Origin: a virus
DNA: 47,804 nt
IMG/VR virus record: IMGVR_UViG_3300003319_000041
Location: 1 to 47,804 of that record
Strand: one strand, 5' to 3'
Below are positions 22,755 to 29,313 of the stretch, piece after piece. Position numbers and translations under genes: made by a program. The notes under the pieces were generated by a model. The model was given only the letters and a program-made list of their open reading frames with translations, ran no database searches and was not told where the DNA came from. Within the stretch, counting starts at the first letter, position 1. Each line of letters opens with the position of its first letter.

Positions 22755-23083
22755 TAGACATCAACTACTTCAATAGGGGCACGCTTACGACGTACAACTT
22801 TAACAATCTTAACAATAAATACTTCTTCTTTATCCTGCTCTTCCATTAACTCTTGTGCATGTTTAATAGCTTCTGGAAGAGTACGTCTACCCCAGTTGCG
22901 TCCAAAAATTGAATCTGAACCGATATAAAACTTGTTTCTTTTGTATTGATCTTGTTTCACCTTAATCACCATTCTCTTTGTGAACTGATTGATCTGTTGA
23001 TGGATGCTGTCCGTTTCTATATCAAATGAGTATTTAGGAAAATTTCCTGTAATAAAATCATAATACGAAAAATGTTTAGGCAT
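22754..23083 (-). CDS. Hypothetical protein, 109 aa
   Basis: I chose ATG 23083 over an upstream TTG at 23089 because neither has an SD and ATG is preferred elsewhere. It reads MPKHFSYYDFITGNFPKYSF, has a basic middle (KRMVIKVKQDQYKRNKFYIG) and a C-terminal strand (EEVFIVKIVKVVRRKRAPIE). A small basic alpha-beta protein with no recognised family. Confidence 0.55.
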   Translation of the reverse strand: MPKHFSYYDFITGNFPKYSFDIETDSIHQQINQFTKRMVIKVKQDQYKRNKFYIGSDSIFGRNWGRRTLPEAIKHAQELMEEQDKEEVFIVKIVKVVRRKRAPIEVVDV

Positions 23084-23318
23084 GAACAATATCGTAATAA
23101 TCTACTTTACCGTCATCAGTCTGATAAAAGATTCTTGTTTTAATTGCAGCTTCTTTACATGCATTTTCAGTAAATTTATGATATGTGTATCCTACTTTAA
23201 CCCTAATAACTAGATCGTTAGGAAATGATACTGCTTCAAACGAAGCCCAAGCATTAGCAGTTTCATTTATCTTAGCCCAATAATCTAGTGCTGCCTTAAC
23301 TTCCGGCAATGAATTCAT
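23076..23318 (-). CDS. Hypothetical protein, 80 aa
   Basis: Starts MNSLPEVKAALDYWAKINET; the second half has strands (DLVIRVKVGYTYHKFTENAC) and ends YYDIVHA. ATGA-type overlap with the N/Y-rich protein gene. No recognised family. A compact alpha-beta accessory protein. Confidence 0.55.
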   Translation of the reverse strand: MNSLPEVKAALDYWAKINETANAWASFEAVSFPNDLVIRVKVGYTYHKFTENACKEAAIKTRIFYQTDDGKVDYYDIVHA

Positions 23319-23887
23319 TTATTTTGCTCTATGAAATCTTGCCAACTAATTACCTTGGCTTCGTACTTCTCTGCAATTTTACTTATTCTATCATTAAATA
23401 ATTTAATCCAGTCTAAAAACTTAACTGATCCTTTTGCATTTGACTCTCTAATTAAGAATAATGTATTCACTTTAGCATATTCTGATCTATATCCTTCACT
23501 ATGAATAGCAACTTTGCCCCACTGTCTGATTATGCCGCTCAAGTAGTAGTTGTTGTCGTTGTAGTTGTTGTTGTGGTAGTAGTTGTAGTTGTAGTTGTGG
23601 TAGTTGTAGTTGTAGTAATTGTTGTAGTTGTTGTTGTAATTGTTGTAGTTGTTGTTGTAGTTGTTGTAGTTGTAGTTGTGGTAGTTGTAAGCATAAATAC
23701 CAGAATTAACATCAGTTACAACATGTGGTCCTTCTAAAGGATTCCAAATATAATTTTGATGTTCTGATATGAGATTAGTTGAATCTTTAATTAGATTTCT
23801 CCAAGTTCGATAACCTGTTAAAGGATTATCTTTATCTATCTGTCTAAACTCTTGAAAATCTGGTAAACACATTATAGCACCAGCCAT
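23315..23887 (-). CDS. Protein with Asn/Tyr-rich prion-like insert, 190 aa
   Basis: Residues 1-66 and 116-190 look like an ordinary folded protein split by an insert. The flanks GIYAY and LSGIIRQWGKVAIHSEGYRS resemble a small conserved phage/bacterial domain that I recall with the pattern GIYA...V.LWG.V..HE.GYRAE. The insert, residues about 67-115, is almost only Asn and Tyr with a few His, encoded by AAC/TAC and AAT/TAC triplets (23543-23689). Its composition is that of low-complexity, self-associating sequences. The start overlaps the upstream gene by 16 nt. Confidence 0.7.
   Translation of the reverse strand: MAGAIMCLPDFQEFRQIDKDNPLTGYRTWRNLIKDSTNLISEHQNYIWNPLEGPHVVTDVNSGIYAYNYHNYNYNNYNNNYNNYNNNYNNYYNYNYHNYNYNYYHNNNYNDNNYYLSGIIRQWGKVAIHSEGYRSEYAKVNTLFLIRESNAKGSVKFLDWIKLFNDRISKIAEKYEAKVISWQDFIEQNK
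23543..23689 (-). repeat. Trinucleotide (AAC/TAC) microsatellite in coding sequence
   Basis: About 147 nt of GTT/GTA-type triplets on the plus strand (AAC/TAC on the coding strand), in frame inside the gene at 23315-23887. It also keeps an opposite-strand frame open as poly-valine, which is not a gene. Slippage could change the length in steps of three without breaking the frame. Confidence 0.8.
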
Positions 23888-24534
23888 TTCTTTTTATCAT
23901 CCATGAATTGTTTTACCTGTAATCCATTATTGACTGCATAATCCATAGCATCTATCTTACTTCTGAAGACTGCAATTAATTTTCCACTAGTGAAGCAGCC
24001 AAACACCTGAAATAGTTCAGGGTCATGTTTGACTGAACTAATTGAATTAGATGTTTCTGTTTGAGTGTCAGCCAATGTTGTTTCTGACACTTTTTTAGGT
24101 TGTGGCGGAATGGTTACTTCAGGACGTTTGAATACTTGATTAACAGCTACTACTTTCTGAAGTAACCTAGCCGAACTAGCGGCTGGAATTGGTTCTCTCG
24201 TGTGGTTGTCACAAAAGTAAATCTTACGTTGATTTACTTCAATAGCAACGAAATGGTCGGAGAGTGAGACAATATACATCCCATCTCCATTAACGGCAAG
24301 ACGTGTTAGAGTAGCGAACAAACTATTAGCTGGTGGAATTGATTTGTTATCGAAGCCTAATCTATTTGCGGCTCTCAACAAATCATTAAGAAAAACTCCT
24401 TCTACCTTATAGGAACCATTAATCGATGCAATAACTTTAGCACATTCATCTGTGTTCTTGCCTGTCAGAATTGACAATACAGCAGGGCCACAGTACTTAT
24501 TCATTCCTATGTTTGCTGCGTTTAGATTTGTCAT
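23872..24534 (-). CDS. C39-like cysteine peptidase candidate, 220 aa
   Basis: The N-terminal half has the papain-like C39 layout: NKYCGPAVLSILTGKNTDEC with candidate nucleophile C15 at a helix start, then SDHFVAIEVNQRKIYFCDNH with H94 and D109/N110. A proline-rich linker follows, and a C-terminal region (about 163-220) with HDPELFQVFGCFTSGKLIAV. It has no export signal, so it would act in the host cytoplasm. The substrate is unknown. It is a candidate for cutting a host or defence protein, or simply a conserved early hypothetical. Confidence 0.55.
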   Translation of the reverse strand: MTNLNAANIGMNKYCGPAVLSILTGKNTDECAKVIASINGSYKVEGVFLNDLLRAANRLGFDNKSIPPANSLFATLTRLAVNGDGMYIVSLSDHFVAIEVNQRKIYFCDNHTREPIPAASSARLLQKVVAVNQVFKRPEVTIPPQPKKVSETTLADTQTETSNSISSVKHDPELFQVFGCFTSGKLIAVFRSKIDAMDYAVNNGLQVKQFMDDKKKWLVL

Positions 24535-24544
24535 TTGTTTTATC

Positions 24545-24778
24545 TCAACTCTTGGTTAATTTACTCACCTCTACAGCAATATCATGATTACGTTCAATGA
24601 AGTGAACAATCGCCTTTAGTAACTTAGCCAATAGTGTTGGTGGCATACTCATTGGTAAGTCCATCATTACAGTTGACATGAGTATCATCTCAGCGTCACT
24701 TAGCTCGTAGAGTGTCTGAACTTCCTTCCTAAGTTCGAGAATTTTTTCCGTTATAAGTTGAATTACTTTAGGCTCCAT
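24545..24778 (-). CDS. Helical hypothetical protein, 77 aa
   Basis: Entirely helical: IQLITEKILELRKEVQTLYE, a Met-rich turn (MILMSTVMMDLPMSMPPTLL) and a final helix. It overlaps the helicase gene by 16 nt. No family recognised; the small size suggests a partner or inhibitor protein. Confidence 0.55.
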   Translation of the reverse strand: MEPKVIQLITEKILELRKEVQTLYELSDAEMILMSTVMMDLPMSMPPTLLAKLLKAIVHFIERNHDIAVEVSKLTKS

Positions 24779-26334
24779 GCTTTTTTTCCTTTCGTCACGA
24801 GTATGTTGGCTAACTCAGTCATTAGTGAAGTTGAATCCCACTGAACCTCTTTATTATCCATTGTACTTGCCACAATTGCCCTTTTACTTTCGACAAGCTC
24901 AGTAAAGTATTCGTCGATAGTTTCAGATGCAATCATGTATGTTATGCTGACTGCGTTCTTCTGACCGAACCTATGGAATCTACCTTCTGCCTGTTCTTCA
25001 TTGGCTGGATTCCATTGCCTTTCAAACATTATGGCATCAGATACAAACTGAATGTTCAGTCCTTCTCCTGCCGCTAATGTAGAAGCAATCATTACTCTTG
25101 CATCACTATTCTTAAAATGCTCGATTAGCTCAGTTCTCTTGAATGCATTCAGTCCAGAATGCAAGTGTAGAACTTCATGCATTTTGTTTTCAATTAAATA
25201 AGAGTTTATCTTATTTAACAACAAGCTAATTGCCATTTCGTGGTGAGCGAAGATGGCTATCTTTCTATCACTGCTCTCTAAGAACTCTGTAACGAAGTCA
25301 ACACATTGGTCTACCTTACCAACGGCTGTGACCTGACGCATCTTAGTCATAATAGCAAGCATGTTGCTATTACGCTGGAAAGCGTCTGTCTCGTCTTCGT
25401 TATAGTACAAATCTTCTAGTTCCTGTAGAGCGGCAGCGTATGCTTTGTTTACCTTACGGTCAAGTTCACAGTGAAAGAACTTGCGCTGCATTGAGGGAAG
25501 GTCTCGTAAAACCTCGACCTTGGTTCTACGCAAAATGAAATCCTTAGTCTTCTCGTGAAAAGCGGCTGGATTCTTCAATCCACCCACCTTGTAAGCCCAC
25601 CCATTATGATAACTATCACACTCTTTCTCTATGAAGTTAGTATAATGAGGGAACAATCTTGGTGCAATTAAGTTTAACACTGTGAAGTATTCACCAGCAT
25701 TATTCTTGATTGGAGTTCCTGAGAGAGGAATGATGTGCTCGATGTTTTTGCAGAGCTTTTGAATTGCTTTGGCTCGCTCTGATAGGTGATTCTTGATGCG
25801 CTGGCATTCATCGATGACTACCAGCTTAATCTGGTCTTTCACCATATCAAATATTTCAGGCTTCTTTATCAAATCATAAGTTGTGATGTAAACATCAAAT
25901 CCCGGTGCCGCAAGCAGCTTACCGGAATTAATGACTTGACAAAGATAACCCTGAACTCCACATTTTTCACGGAATTCATGATGCCACTGCTCTGTAACAG
26001 AGGTTGGGCAAACAATAATTGCAGGCAATAATTCGTCCCTGTGTAACTTAATCAATGCCTGCGTCTGTACTGTCTTACCTAATCCCTGCTCATCAGCTAG
26101 CAACGCTCTGCCATTAGCTCTCTCAAAAAACTCAACACCTTCAACCTGATACGGTCTGAGAACAGTTCCATTGAGTATATGAGCCACACCGCTTGAAGTC
26201 ATCACTGACTCTGTAACGACGTGTCCACACTCAAGAGTAATCAGTTTAGATGAACCAAACTGAATTCTACTCTTCTCGACTGCTACCTTACCGCACTGGT
26301 CGCATGTCTGTTTTATGATACTGCTTAAGGCCAT
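24763..26334 (-). CDS. SNF2-family helicase/translocase, 523 aa
   Basis: A superfamily 2 Snf2-type ATPase. Residues 1-40 hold a zinc site (C11, C14, C36, H38). Motif I is DEQGLGKT (81-88), motif II DECQ (175-178, in VVIDECQRIKN) and motif III LSGTPIKN (204-211). The C-terminal lobe carries ASTLAAGEGLNIQFVSD and EQAEGRFHRFGQ (motif VI). Phage relatives remodel DNA-protein complexes or migrate branches in replication and recombination. All helicase motifs seem intact. Confidence 0.9.
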   Translation of the reverse strand: MALSSIIKQTCDQCGKVAVEKSRIQFGSSKLITLECGHVVTESVMTSSGVAHILNGTVLRPYQVEGVEFFERANGRALLADEQGLGKTVQTQALIKLHRDELLPAIIVCPTSVTEQWHHEFREKCGVQGYLCQVINSGKLLAAPGFDVYITTYDLIKKPEIFDMVKDQIKLVVIDECQRIKNHLSERAKAIQKLCKNIEHIIPLSGTPIKNNAGEYFTVLNLIAPRLFPHYTNFIEKECDSYHNGWAYKVGGLKNPAAFHEKTKDFILRRTKVEVLRDLPSMQRKFFHCELDRKVNKAYAAALQELEDLYYNEDETDAFQRNSNMLAIMTKMRQVTAVGKVDQCVDFVTEFLESSDRKIAIFAHHEMAISLLLNKINSYLIENKMHEVLHLHSGLNAFKRTELIEHFKNSDARVMIASTLAAGEGLNIQFVSDAIMFERQWNPANEEQAEGRFHRFGQKNAVSITYMIASETIDEYFTELVESKRAIVASTMDNKEVQWDSTSLMTELANILVTKGKKAWSLK

Positions 26335-26355
26335 GCGTTCTTCTCTTTTAAGTTA

Positions 26356-26664
26356 CTATTTGATAGTAGGAGAGTTAGTGAACTTCGCTGTCATGCTCTC
26401 GTAAACGTCGAGAATGGCAGTCTCCAGAATGCCCAAATCCTCTTCCTTTTCAGGACGAAGGAAAAAGAAAGGCTTGGTTTTGCCATCCTCATCCTTGTTT
26501 ACGATGGATGCAGGAAAAAGAACAAACAGTCCCTTTTCCTTATCATCGCAGATAGTGAATCCAACGAGGTGAAATCCCTTTAGGACTCCATCATTGAACT
26601 CAATAGCTGCCTTAGCCACTCTGTTACCCTTCTTCATGAGGAAGGGTTCTACTTTGATGTTCAT
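26356..26664 (-). CDS. SpoVG-like protein, 102 aa
   Basis: The strand pattern of VAKAAIEFNDGVLKGFHLVG, EKGLFVLFPAS and the C-terminal ETAILDVYESM resembles the small DNA/RNA-binding SpoVG fold (central GLFV.P strand, then a helix ending in Y). Phage SpoVG-like proteins occur beside recombination and replication genes. The match is by eye, and DUF2815-like SSB proteins are an alternative. Confidence 0.45.
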   Translation of the reverse strand: MNIKVEPFLMKKGNRVAKAAIEFNDGVLKGFHLVGFTICDDKEKGLFVLFPASIVNKDEDGKTKPFFFLRPEKEEDLGILETAILDVYESMTAKFTNSPTIK

Positions 26665-26678
26665 GAATACTTTCTCCT

Positions 26679-27362
26679 CTACTTCGATGTCAATCCATCA
26701 CAACGACATGGGTTTTGCTTACATTTGGAGCAAGCAAAACTTAAGCTGAGAGGATTGAATGGCTCAGCTTGCGGCTTCTCTTCTTGAACTTGAACTGCAC
26801 TCACCTCCGTTGTTGGCTTGTTAAAGGTTACGGTCTTTAGTTTTGTGTCTGTAGCTCTAGTTTCGAGATTGCGAACCATCTCTTTAATGGTTGCCTCGTC
26901 GATACCAGCAGATTCAAGCTGCTTTTTCAGTTTGTCCATCTTAGACATCCTAGCAGCTCTTACCTTTACTACATTGATTGCGTCTGACACCTTAACGTCT
27001 GGGTTAGTGTCAGTGAGAATCCATTCCTTATTAGAGGATTTGGCTTTTCTCTCTCGTGTTTCGTCGTCTACTGCCTGTAAGCTAGCTCTACCCTGAAAAA
27101 CTATCTTTTGTAGCTCCTCACGATGTTCTCGTAATTGGACATTATCCATGTCCTTTACGAGAACCTTCATGTGGTTGTAGAACTTAGCAAACAGTTCCTC
27201 TTGCTCAGTCATGTAATATGCACCTACTTCCTTTGCTATGGCATCTGCTTGCCAATGGTCTGGAACGTTTGCTGATATCTGTTTACAATTGCCGTAATGC
27301 CAATTGTTAACACATATCTCATGAGTTCCGGGGTTTCTCATTCCGCATGAGCAGAGCCACAC
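26679..27362 (-). CDS. Protein with two terminal zinc-binding motifs, 227 aa
   Basis: The N terminus MWLCSCGMRNPGTHEICVNN, followed by WHYGNC, resembles a RanBP2-type zinc finger. The middle is charged and helical (MSKMDKLKKQLESAGIDEAT). The C terminus ends CSKCKQNPCRCDG with four close cysteines. It is probably a nucleic-acid-binding early protein. A short inverted repeat (CACGC...GCGTG, 27360-27380) lies just upstream of its start. Confidence 0.6.
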   Translation of the reverse strand: MWLCSCGMRNPGTHEICVNNWHYGNCKQISANVPDHWQADAIAKEVGAYYMTEQEELFAKFYNHMKVLVKDMDNVQLREHREELQKIVFQGRASLQAVDDETRERKAKSSNKEWILTDTNPDVKVSDAINVVKVRAARMSKMDKLKKQLESAGIDEATIKEMVRNLETRATDTKLKTVTFNKPTTEVSAVQVQEEKPQAEPFNPLSLSFACSKCKQNPCRCDGLTSK

Positions 27363-27390
27363 GCTCGCTACGCTCGCGTGGAATACATTC

Positions 27391-27669
27391 TTAGACTTTC
27401 TTTCTTAGCCGAGGAAACATTTTATAGAAGATTCTAGCTTGAATGTCCTCAAATGTCTTTTTGGCTTCTTTTAGATCTTTCAGAGCCATTTCTACTTGAG
27501 GCTTACTCTCTACTGGAAAGACAAAAGCGGCAAACAGAAGATTAGCACCTTCTTTACTGCTTTTGTTTACGTCTCTCACGTAAAATCCATCAATGAGTTG
27601 ATCGTCGTACTCGACTTCATTGACAATCTCAAACTTGAGAGTGTCAATTACTATTCCTTTTCTTATCAT
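27391..27669 (-). CDS. First gene of the main early operon, 92 aa
   Basis: I chose ATG 27669 rather than GTG 27675 because GAGG sits five bases upstream of the ATG. The product starts MIRKGIVIDTLKFEIVNEVE and ends in a basic helix (FEDIQARIFYKMFPRLRKKV). No family recognised. It is the promoter-proximal gene of the leftward operon, behind a leader of about 330 nt with strong secondary structure, so it should be expressed very early. Confidence 0.6.
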   Translation of the reverse strand: MIRKGIVIDTLKFEIVNEVEYDDQLIDGFYVRDVNKSSKEGANLLFAAFVFPVESKPQVEMALKDLKEAKKTFEDIQARIFYKMFPRLRKKV

Positions 27670-27689
27670 TTGCACCTCAATGAGAGAAC

Positions 27690-27837
27690 TTAATAGAGTC
27701 TGTTACCCATCCTAGGATTTACTCAGCCATTAACTAATCTGTTGGCATGTTAGGGACATTGGATTGTCCTGCTAGCTCTGCTGCTAGCTGCCTTTTAAAG
27801 TTAGTGTGAAGCTGAAGTAAGTAACAGACTCTATTAA
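27690..27837 (-). ncRNA. Candidate structured RNA element closed by a 17-bp stem
   Basis: 27690-27706 and 27821-27837 are perfect 17-nt inverted repeats (TTAATAGAGTCTGTTAC). The 114-nt interior has a GCTAGC...GCTAGC hairpin and, next to it, GGACA...TGTCC, giving a multi-branched fold. The first gene's SD follows 12-15 nt after the closing stem on the minus strand. It could be a leader regulator or a processed small RNA. No known class is recognised. Confidence 0.45.
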
Positions 27838-27877
27838 ATTCTCCTCTCTATCTAGTTAGAATCTAGCCGATTAAAAG

Positions 27878-27897
27878 TGTCCACTTTTTTGGACACA
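27878..27897 (-). terminator. Terminator-like hairpin in the early leader
   Basis: On the minus strand GTGTCC-AAAAAAGT-GGACAC is followed directly by TTTT. The 6-bp stem is short for an efficient intrinsic terminator but sits between the early promoter and the first gene, which fits an attenuator or pause site. On the plus strand it lacks a T-run after the stem. Confidence 0.35.
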
Positions 27898-27923
27898 CAA
27901 CGTCGGATGCGGTCGTAGGTCGT

Positions 27924-27955
27924 CGGAGGAACTCGGAGGAACTCGGAGGAACTCG
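27924..27955. repeat. Three tandem GGAGGAACTC units
   Basis: The ten-base unit GGAGGAACTC occurs three times in a row. Read on the minus strand, as in the early leader RNA, each unit is GAGTTCCTCC and contains CCTCC, the core of the anti-Shine-Dalgarno sequence. A single further unit lies inverted at 28254-28263. Confidence 0.8.
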
Positions 27956-28009
27956 TAAGACCACACTCCCTGTAAGTCGTTGCATGACCGACACTTGGCT
28001 CGCAGGGCC

Positions 28010-28038
28010 ATTATACCACACTCTCTGCCGGATGTCAA
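28010..28038 (-). promoter_or_regulatory. Consensus sigma-70 promoter of the early operon
   Basis: Minus strand: TTGACA (28038-28033), 17-nt spacer, TATAAT (28015-28010), with TG one base before the -10 (extended -10). Both hexamers are perfect consensus. Start of transcription is expected near 28003. The next gene on this strand is at 27669. This should be a very strong host-polymerase promoter. Confidence 0.85.
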
Positions 28039-28077
28039 GTGGGCACTTCCTCCCGGTGGGTTTTCTATAGTATCTTG

Positions 28078-28105
28078 TATTATATATATTTTTATATATA
28101 TAATA
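28078..28105. repeat. AT-only palindrome (28 bp)
   Basis: TATTATATATAT (28078-28089), loop TTTT, ATATATAATA-type arm (28094-28105); arms are perfectly complementary over 12 bp and contain no G or C. It would melt or extrude very easily and is the best candidate DNA-unwinding element of the region. No transcription role is evident. Confidence 0.8.
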
Positions 28106-28497
28106 AGAAACAAGCTACTAAAGACAACCGACCAAAGGGAAGGCCACCTACCCCATATGGCGGAGAGGGGTAAAACCGGGCATGAGGATTGCGTTTTGTG
28201 AATTTCCTAGGGTTTTTGGGGTTTTCGGTCGGACAAAACGTTACGACGTCTTACGAGTTCCTCCGAGTTTGTCCGACAGCCTCCGAGGACGTCCGACGTC
28301 ATAGTTGAGTAACTGACACTCAACTTACATGAAAACTAGCTATTTACTTTCTCCTGATTTTGGTTGGGTAGTCACCAGAGCCGATGTAAATGACCATTAC
28401 TCAACTCCTTCTTAAAACAAACGTTACTTTGGTGAAATCTGATAGGATAACTCTGCTGAGGGTGTCAGGTTAGACGAAGAGGCTTGAAACTTCGTTT

Positions 28498-28510
28498 TGA
28501 GCGAAGCTCA
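28498..28510. repeat. GCGAAGC mini-hairpin 1
   Basis: TGAGC-GAA-GCTCA: five-base-pair stem with a GAA triloop closed by C-G. It is one of five GCGAAGC heptamers between 28.5 and 29.9 kb. Confidence 0.6.
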
Positions 28511-28565
28511 AGCCTCTTAATCTATGTCAACTAGCTTTTTGAATAGAAGCTAGAAACTATTTGGT

Positions 28566-28578
28566 TGCGCGAAGCGCA
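28566..28578. repeat. GCGAAGC mini-hairpin 2
   Basis: TGCGC-GAA-GCGCA: five-base-pair, mostly G-C stem with a GAA triloop, just downstream (minus strand) of the 153-aa gene. Confidence 0.6.
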
Positions 28579-28582
28579 GGAT

Positions 28583-29044
28583 TTACTTTGCAGCCTCAGC
28601 CTTCTGAGAGAACTGCTTAACAAATCCCGGCTTGATGAGTTCGACAGCCTCTTCAAGAGATACATTCGCACCCCTTGAATAGTTGCGAACAACCAAGCGG
28701 AACTGAGTCTGAACCTCAGGCTTCCACTGTGGGTCAACGAATTCAGCAAGCGGGTCACTTGCCGCAGTGTAATTGGCATCGTTGAGACCACCAATCAGGT
28801 AGCTTACCAAGGTAGGTTCATCCTGAACCTTAGTAATCTCCATGAATTCCTTGATGGTCTTGGGAAGCGTATCAGGCAATGACTCATCGAATGCTTCCCA
28901 CGAAATAACCATGGGATTCTTTCCACGAGTCTGACCAACACGAACACGAGTTCCAACACCCGTTCGTTCCTTATTGGTCTTGTCTGCTTCCCCCTGAGCC
29001 TTCTCGAGCTCCAGTTCCTTTGCCGACTTCTGTTCCTCTGACAT
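28583..29044 (-). CDS. Hypothetical early protein, 153 aa
   Basis: ATG 29044 has GAGGTG eight bases upstream; an in-frame extension to 29059 is less likely. The N terminus is charged and helical (MSEEQKSAKELELEKAQGEA), then TRVRVGQTRGKNPMVISWEA, then a helical region with SLPDTLPKTIKEFMEITKVQ, and a basic end. It resembles conserved phage hypotheticals that I cannot name. It has its own consensus promoter within an inverted repeat. The base composition is less AT-rich than neighbouring genes. Confidence 0.7.
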   Translation of the reverse strand: MSEEQKSAKELELEKAQGEADKTNKERTGVGTRVRVGQTRGKNPMVISWEAFDESLPDTLPKTIKEFMEITKVQDEPTLVSYLIGGLNDANYTAASDPLAEFVDPQWKPEVQTQFRLVVRNYSRGANVSLEEAVELIKPGFVKQFSQKAEAAK

Positions 29045-29069
29045 TTTTTGACACCTCACTCCAGTCAGG

Positions 29070-29144
29070 TTATCCGACTGGCAAGAACATTATAACATGA
29101 CTCCGGTTAGAAGTCAAGCTATAACCCTCTTGTCAGTCGGATAA
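29070..29144. promoter_or_regulatory. Inverted repeat framing a promoter (operator candidate)
   Basis: 29070-29085 (TTATCCGACTGGCAAG) and 29129-29144 are inverted repeats over 16 bases with one mismatch. The 43-nt spacer contains the whole -35/-10 promoter of the 153-aa gene, so a dimeric repressor bound to both arms could block it. Transcription would start near the inner edge of the 29070-29085 arm. Confidence 0.5.
29089..29117 (-). promoter_or_regulatory. Sigma-70 promoter for the 153-aa gene
   Basis: Minus strand: TTGACT (29117-29112), 17-nt spacer, TATAAT (29094-29089). Start of transcription expected near 29082, about 38 nt before the ATG at 29044. The short leader can fold a CAGTC/GACTG hairpin. 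Confidence 0.8.
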
Positions 29145-29156
29145 TCTTTTCCGCGA

Positions 29157-29163
29157 GCGAAGC
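29157..29163. repeat. GCGAAGC core 3
   Basis: GCGAAGC within CGCGAGCGAAGCGAGCG. Here the stem is only two pairs, because the flanks are direct rather than inverted. A related sequence, CGCGAGCGTAGCGAGCG, lies on the minus strand at about 27363-27379. Confidence 0.5.
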
Positions 29164-29313
29164 GAGCGAGAACGCTGACAGCCAAGCTATCGTTGTTTCC
29201 ACTAGGATAATTCACGGTGAATCAGAGCTAGTTGCTGTTAACTACCATCATTCACGATGAGTGACCATATATCTAGCACCCCGCTAAATACACTCGAATA
29301 GCCCAGCTATCAG

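Larger units (their letters stand above)
27670..28003 (-). promoter_or_regulatory. Long structured leader of the early operon
   Basis: Non-coding span between the predicted start of transcription (about 28003, minus) and the first ATG. In transcript order it contains three tandem GAGTTCCTCC units, a GTGTCC/GGACAC hairpin followed by TTTT, and a 17-bp inverted repeat enclosing two smaller hairpins. I see no credible gene here. A processed, attenuated or antiterminated leader is a reasonable inference. Confidence 0.5.
27901..28300. other. Candidate replication origin with inverted iteron arrays
   Basis: The left array (27901-27961) holds CGTCGGA twice and GGAGGAACTC three times in tandem. The right array (28248-28299) is its inverted counterpart, with GTCTTACGAGTTCCTCCGAG-type sequence (22 nt, 28248-28269, perfectly complementary to 27940-27961) and inverted TCCGAC copies. 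Between them lie an AT-only palindrome (28078-28105) and the early promoter. Repeats flanking an easily melted element is the usual plan of an iteron origin. No replication initiator is identified. Confidence 0.45.
28301..28582. other. Non-coding stretch with hairpins
   Basis: No gene is seen. It contains a 10-bp inverted repeat AGAGGCTTGA/TCAAGCCTCT (28478-28487, 28508-28517), a CTAGCTT/AAGCTAG hairpin (28531-28553) and two GCGAAGC mini-hairpins (28498-28510 and 28566-28578). The last lies 5-17 nt past the stop of the 153-aa gene and could help end its transcript, although no T-run follows. Confidence 0.5.

Noticed and set aside
23501-23737. Plus-strand open frame of almost pure valine
   Set aside because: It is the opposite strand of the Asn/Tyr microsatellite in the gene at 23315-23887 and has no start context or protein-like sequence.
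27924-27955. Tandem repeats as a CRISPR array
   Set aside because: The units are 10 nt, directly abutting, with no spacers, and there are no cas genes. The Cas4-like nuclease belongs to the recombination cassette.
27871-28201. Open frames on both strands across the iteron region
   Set aside because: They run through tandem repeats and the AT palindrome, lack ribosome sites and show no protein-like composition. The consensus promoter on the minus strand lies inside them.
28478-28517. AGAGGCTTGA/TCAAGCCTCT inverted repeat as an intrinsic terminator
   Set aside because: The stem is strong but no T-run follows on either strand. Kept only as a hairpin.
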